A stretch of DNA of 10,836 bases from Acanthamoeba sp. SK_2022b (taxonomy: Eukaryota; Discosea; Longamoebia; Acanthamoebidae). The stretch covers positions 1-10,836 of the forward strand of contig JANDJZ010001071.1 in NCBI GenBank assembly GCA_027943245.1. Reading direction: 5' to 3'. This document shows positions 8,401 through 10,836 of the stretch, piece by piece. The translations under genes were made by a program, and so were the position numbers. Under the pieces are notes generated by a model. That model was given only the letters and a program-made list of their open reading frames with translations. It was not told where the DNA came from and made no database searches. Positions within the stretch are counted from its first letter, which is position 1. Every line of letters starts with the position of its first letter.

Positions 8401-10427
8401 GCTATTGGTGTATTATTATTATTATTATTATTTATTTATTTTGGTTGTTTCGATGGAAAGCGGGGTTGGCGAGGGAGTAGGGGGCCTACCGAGCTTGGCT
8501 TCCGACTCGGCCTTCTTCTTCTCTGCGACGAACTCCATCTGCTGGAAGTGCTTGATGATGTTCTTGAGGCCGAACATCCACTCGGTCTTCTGCTCCACCG
8601 TGGGTAGGCCCAGCACGAACGACTCCTTCACTTTTGTCACCTTCATCCCCTCCTTCTCCACCATCTGCACCTCGAACGCCTCCACGCCTGCCCCCCCCCC
8701 CGAGCGTCAGATGTCGATTGTCCACGCACGCACTTGTGAAAGCGAGAGGGGGGGGGGGGCAAGGCGTGTCACCTTCGACGGTGGAGAGGTTGACGAGGCG
8801 GACCTCGCCCAGGCCGACCTTGGCGGCGAGGGTGAAGCAGTTGCCCTTTCGCTTGCTCTCCTCCAGGTATTTGGAGTGCTTGGGCTTCCCCACCAGCACC
8901 AGGTCGTTGAACAGCCACACCCACACCTGCGCCCACCACCAATCCCCGACAACCAGTGGGCGACCACACGGCAGGCGCCCCCTCCCCCCCTCCCAGCGTC
9001 GTGTCGACACATCGGGGCAGGGGGGCATACCTGGTTCTTTTCTTTGCCCTTGACCCACGTCATGAGGCCCTCGCGCACCAATCGGCGTGTGGGACTCAAT
9101 AGCTGCCCCCCCCCCCGGAGTTGTGCGGTGGTCAGATCCGCAGCCTCATCGGATGTGACGGGCAGGGAGGAAGGAGGAATGGGCGGTCCTCACCTCGATG
9201 GTCTCGAAGTAGGAGTGTATCTTCACCACCTGGTCACGGGCCGCCGCCTGCCGGGCGCCCTGGTTGATGTACGTCACCACCTGTCCATCGCGATGTGCGG
9301 GGGGGGGGGTAAGCGGGAGAGCGAGCGAGCGAGTGAGTGGACATTGCTTGGATAGTGATCATATGATCGCGCGCAATGCACCTCTCCGATCTTCCGCTCG
9401 GCGAGGGTGAGCTGCGGGTAGTCCTCGTGCGTCTCCGGCGTGAACTTGACCAGCTCCTGCCACGTCACCACCGCCCAACGCACGTGAGGGCGCCCGTGGC
9501 ATGCCCCCCCCTCCCCACCTCCCCCCCAGCAATAACGAAAAGGGAAAGGAGAGGAATGCAAAGCATCACGTACTCGTAGGAGAAGCGGGTATTTACAGAT
9601 GCGTTGTACAGGCTGCGCCGACAAAGAACGTGCCCAACAATGTTAGCATGTGCTCCCACCACCCATCCATCCACCCATCACCGAAGGTCACGAAGACGCG
9701 AGCGAGTCTCGGCGTCGAGGGAAGCGGCACCTTGATGAGGTAGTCGTTGAGATTGAGTCCTCGGCAGGAGGGGTCGCTCTCGGCCAACTGTGCGCGCGGG
9801 GGGTGGGGGGAGGGAGGTCAGGGCGGGCCGAGAGTGCGACCAATCGGAAATCAAAACGCTGTGTGGGGGAGGGGGAGACGTGCGGCGAGGAATTTGCGGA
9901 AGTTGGAGTTCTTCTTGGCCAGCTTGATCTTGGTCTCCACGGCCGTCGGGTGGTTGGAACAGTAGATCGTGTACATCTTGAAGTAGTCCGCCTGGCAAAA
10001 CCCACGCGTGGCCGCTGCTTGGTCAGCACGGGTGACGTCACCAGGAGCCACCGTGGTGACACGCGTACCAGTCTGGCGAACAGGTCGCCGATGGGCACAT
10101 TGGCGGACGCCTGCGCCGATAGCTCCGACACCTTCTTGCTCAGGTTCTGATTGAACTCCCTGCGCGCCGGCAACGGGCAACGAAACGACGCGATCAGCGC
10201 TGATGGCCCGCGCGCGCAGGCAAAAGAAGGGAACACGTCGGTAGGCGTACATGTTGACGCCGAGCAGGAGCTGGATGTTGGAGAAGATGGTGTTGATGTC
10301 GGGGTCGGGCAGGATGTTGGACATGCGCAGGGGCGTCATGAACACCTGCACCACACACGCGAGAGAGGGAGAGAGAGAGATGGACACCATGCACGCGATG
10401 AGACATTGCCCCATGCATTAAGAAGAA

Positions 10428-10463
<36 letters not shown>

Positions 10464-10762
10464 CGTGAGCAGGGCTTGTAGCGGTACGTTGATGACGACT
10501 TGGAGGTCGTGTATGTAGTCCTGCTCGGTTCTGATGATCTCGTTGATGACCTCTCTCCGCATGCGACTCTCCTTGTCCGTGCCTGCGGGTTGGGGGGCAG
10601 GTCGATAAAAACCAACCAACAACCAACAACCAAAACATAAAAATAAAAGGAAGGAGGAAATGGAAGAAGTTCCGTCCCAACCGCCACCCCCCACGTCCTT
10701 GTTCTCTCTCACGCCCGTGCTTCTTTGGGGCACGACGCCTTCTTTCATAGTGGCTGTCGCCA
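5470..10762 (-). CDS. RhoGEF with one DH and three tandem PH domains, 5' end incomplete
   Basis: DH (Dbl-homology) domains exchange GDP for GTP on Rho-family GTPases; PH domains usually bind lipids or regulate the DH. Secure exons, in transcript order: 10488-10582, 10251-10345, 10069-10159, 9884-9991, 9731-9787, 9574-9612, 9382-9456, 9194-9280, 9031-9102, 8773-8926, 8490-8687, 8313-8372, 8157-8242, 7749-7983, 7153-7595, 6952-7060, 6732-6848, 6507-6608, 6334-6420, 6101-6193, 5857-5998, 5470-5719. They total 2,795 nt and give 930 residues in one frame; numbering starts at TDKESRM in the first exon. A further 5' exon at 10713-10762 is likely. Layout: DH about 8-205, PH1 216-341, PH2 406-535, PH3 632-755, then a Ser/Pro-rich tail with an acidic stretch (853-873) and a proline-rich SH3-type ligand (875-888). 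All introns are GT-AG except 9788-9883 (GC-AG). The start codon is not identified. Confidence 0.9.
5599..5640 (-). other. Proline-rich SH3-ligand-like motif in the RhoGEF tail
   Basis: RPLPPTPAPVPPRP (residues 875-888) fits the class I SH3 ligand pattern (basic residue, two any, Pro, two any, Pro). It follows directly on an acidic cluster (SEEEDDLAADSEYQEEEAAEED). Many RhoGEFs are recruited by SH3 proteins; the partner here is unknown. Confidence 0.6.
6334..7060 (-). other. PH domain 3 of the RhoGEF (exons 6952-7060, 6732-6848, 6507-6608, 6334-6420)
   Basis: It starts LVAPGRQLVREG and continues VWMWLLTDVILIG / KPKKPKYMRK / NVGLDEVKLVNMGTVEG / LEAFEVQDVEKEG / DWVAAIKNSLKHF. Trp742 is in the place of the nearly invariant PH helix tryptophan. 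Of the three copies it has the most introns: besides the phase-1 intron after VEG it is cut after VILIG (phase 1) and just before DWVAA (phase 1). A basic patch (KPKKPKYMRKDKRK) could favour acidic lipids; inference. Confidence 0.88.
6851..6895 (+). repeat. GTTG/GTTGTT low-complexity repeat in RhoGEF intron 6849-6951
   Basis: About 45 nt of GTTG and GTT units on the plus strand, so CAAC/AACAAC in the transcript, running right up to the CAG acceptor of the intron. Its sense is opposite to that of the related repeat at 7619-7720, so the two transcripts segments can pair. Confidence 0.85.
7153..7983 (-). other. PH domain 2 of the RhoGEF plus low-complexity linker (exons 7749-7983 and 7153-7595)
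   Basis: The PH part is residues 406-535: LITAGRRLVRDTQMAWLSG, VWVWLFNDLFLIGKPKKQK, AKVGLDELRLINLSSLQG, YEAFEVEHVEKDGM, and ETKMEWVLSANKLVKEF with Trp520. No intron splits its first half; PH1 has one after KEKNQ. Three or four extra residues (KPVD) sit at that place. The rest of exon 7153-7595 is a Ser/Pro-rich linker (SPLSPRKSGSIIQRPASS, SSSPRGSGTRSPPPP) that ends in a copy of the pre-PH linker (VAAIDSLFGGVA). Confidence 0.88.
7619..7720 (+). repeat. CAAC/CCAATAA low-complexity repeat in RhoGEF intron 7596-7748
   Basis: About 100 nt on the plus strand built of CAAC, CAACAA and CCAATAA units, so GTTG/TTATTGG in the transcript. It fills most of the intron. Similar short stretches lie near 10608-10633 and 6655-6710 in other introns of the gene. 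Confidence 0.88.
7991..8058 (+). repeat. (CACAA)n pentanucleotide tandem repeat, 13.6 copies
   Basis: A perfect 5-bp repeat of 68 nt in intron 7984-8156 of the RhoGEF, starting 7 nt from the 3' splice site. In the transcript it is a TTGTG array that takes the place of the pyrimidine tract. Perfect copies suggest recent slippage, so length is likely to vary between strains. Confidence 0.95.
8411..8433 (+). repeat. TAT trinucleotide microsatellite
   Basis: About 7-8 copies of TAT, followed by TTTATTTATT, inside RhoGEF intron 8373-8489. The transcript carries the ATA/AAT sense. Confidence 0.88.
8490..9102 (-). other. PH domain 1 of the RhoGEF (exons 9031-9102, 8773-8926, 8490-8687)
   Basis: Residues 216-341: LLSPTRRLVREGLMTWVKG, VWVWLFNDLVLVGKPKHSK, KVGLGEVRLVNLSTVEG, VEAFEVQMVEKEGM and EQKTEWMFGLKNIIKHF with Trp327. 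This is the canonical DH-adjacent PH, and the charged FVAEKKKAESEAK helix follows. Introns: phase 0 after KEKNQ and phase 1 after STVEG. Confidence 0.9.
9574..9612 (-). other. 39-nt microexon coding exactly for the DH CR3 motif
   Basis: It is bounded by GCGCAG before and GTACGT after, phase 0 on both sides, and codes for PVQRICKYPLLLR only. The flanking exons supply YLIK before it and ELVKFTP after it, matching the uninterrupted family consensus. Confidence 0.9.
9788..9883 (-). other. GC-AG intron in the DH domain
   Basis: The donor is GCC|GCACGT and the acceptor CACAG|TTG. Only this pair keeps phase 0 and gives FRKFLA-LAESDPSCRG, which matches the family without a gap. The only nearby GT donor (GTCTCC at 9879) shifts the frame and destroys the rest of the DH domain. 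Confidence 0.75.
10431..10459 (+). repeat. GT dinucleotide microsatellite, about 14.5 copies
   Basis: Lies in RhoGEF intron 10346-10487 (CA in the transcript), some 30 nt from the donor. CA repeats near donors can affect exon definition in animals; here it is only noted. A GA tract at 10362-10381 lies near the acceptor side of the same intron. Confidence 0.92.
10713..10762 (-). other. Candidate upstream RhoGEF exon (50 nt)
   Basis: It codes for SGDSHYERRRRAPKKHG plus one base, between an acceptor CACACAAG and a donor GTGAGA. It is phase 1, so C joins GC of the next exon to give RTDKESRM. The intron between (10583-10712) has a strong pyrimidine tract before GCAG. The RRRR cluster just before the DH is plausible as a regulatory or nuclear signal. 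10763-10836 looks intronic and I see no start codon, so the gene probably continues past the right edge. Confidence 0.45.
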
Positions 10763-10836
10763 CTTGTGTGACGGCCAACCCCAAAAACACACAAACAAAA
10801 GCAATAGTTGCAGGGGTCGATGCACCAAACCGTCTC

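Larger units (their letters stand above)
9194..10582 (-). other. DH (RhoGEF catalytic) domain, eight exons
   Basis: Residues 8-205. CR1: REVINEIIRTEQDYIHDL. Next come VFMTPLRMSNILPD / DINTIFSNIQLLL / EFNQNLSKKVSEL / IGDLFARL joined to ADYFKMYTIYCSNHP / LAKKNSNFRKFLA joined to LAESDPSCRGLNLNDYLIK. CR3 is PVQRICKYPLLLR, then ELVKFTPETHEDYPQL. The last helix (VVTYINQGARQAAARDQVVKIHSYFETIE, residues 187-215) leads into PH1. The GTPase-contact residues of CR1 (Glu19 in TEQDY) and CR3 are present, so it should be active. Confidence 0.93.

Noticed and set aside
9850..9884. GT donor at 9879 (GTCTCC) as an alternative to the GC donor
   Set aside because: It adds one base to the phase, so the next exon is read out of frame and the DH motifs from SCRGLNLNDYLIK on are lost.

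Overview
This is eukaryotic nuclear DNA, gene-dense and GC-rich, with many short introns (70 to 238 bp). I place it in Acanthamoeba or a close amoebozoan relative. The grounds are gene content (a large RhoGEF, RhoGDI, an Ariadne-type ligase), the GC-rich coding bias, and splice donors that mostly begin GTAC. No part looks bacterial, viral or mobile. The species is inference; the gene families are read from the sequence.

Four protein genes lie head-to-tail on the minus strand; no supportable gene is on the plus strand. Left to right: (1) 1-686, the first two-thirds of a Rho GDP-dissociation inhibitor, running off the left edge. (2) 1190-3118, a complete three-exon Ariadne-family RBR E3 ubiquitin ligase, 512 aa. 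(3) 3416-5146, a complete two-exon asparaginyl-tRNA synthetase, 509 aa. (4) 5470 to about 10762, a Rho guanine-nucleotide exchange factor with at least 22 exons. It codes for 930 aa from the first secure exon, and its 5' end probably lies beyond the right edge. Gaps between genes are 297 to 503 bp, so promoters and 3' UTRs are compact.

The exons were assembled by hand. Splice sites were chosen so that phase is kept at every junction and conserved family motifs join without gaps. For the RhoGEF, 22 exons (2,795 nt) stay in frame from the first helix of the DH domain to the stop.

The most notable object is that RhoGEF. It has one DH domain followed by three tandem, mutually similar PH domains. 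The linker that precedes each PH is duplicated too, and two intron positions are shared in phase by all three copies. This points to tandem duplication of an intron-bearing linker-PH cassette. The gene also has a 39-nt microexon coding exactly for the DH CR3 motif, a GC-AG intron, two 3' splice sites preceded by 11 G, and mutually complementary low-complexity repeats in two introns that flank two exons. RhoGDI and the RhoGEF act in opposite directions on Rho GTPases, but their shared window may be chance. I see no wholly new multi-gene system.
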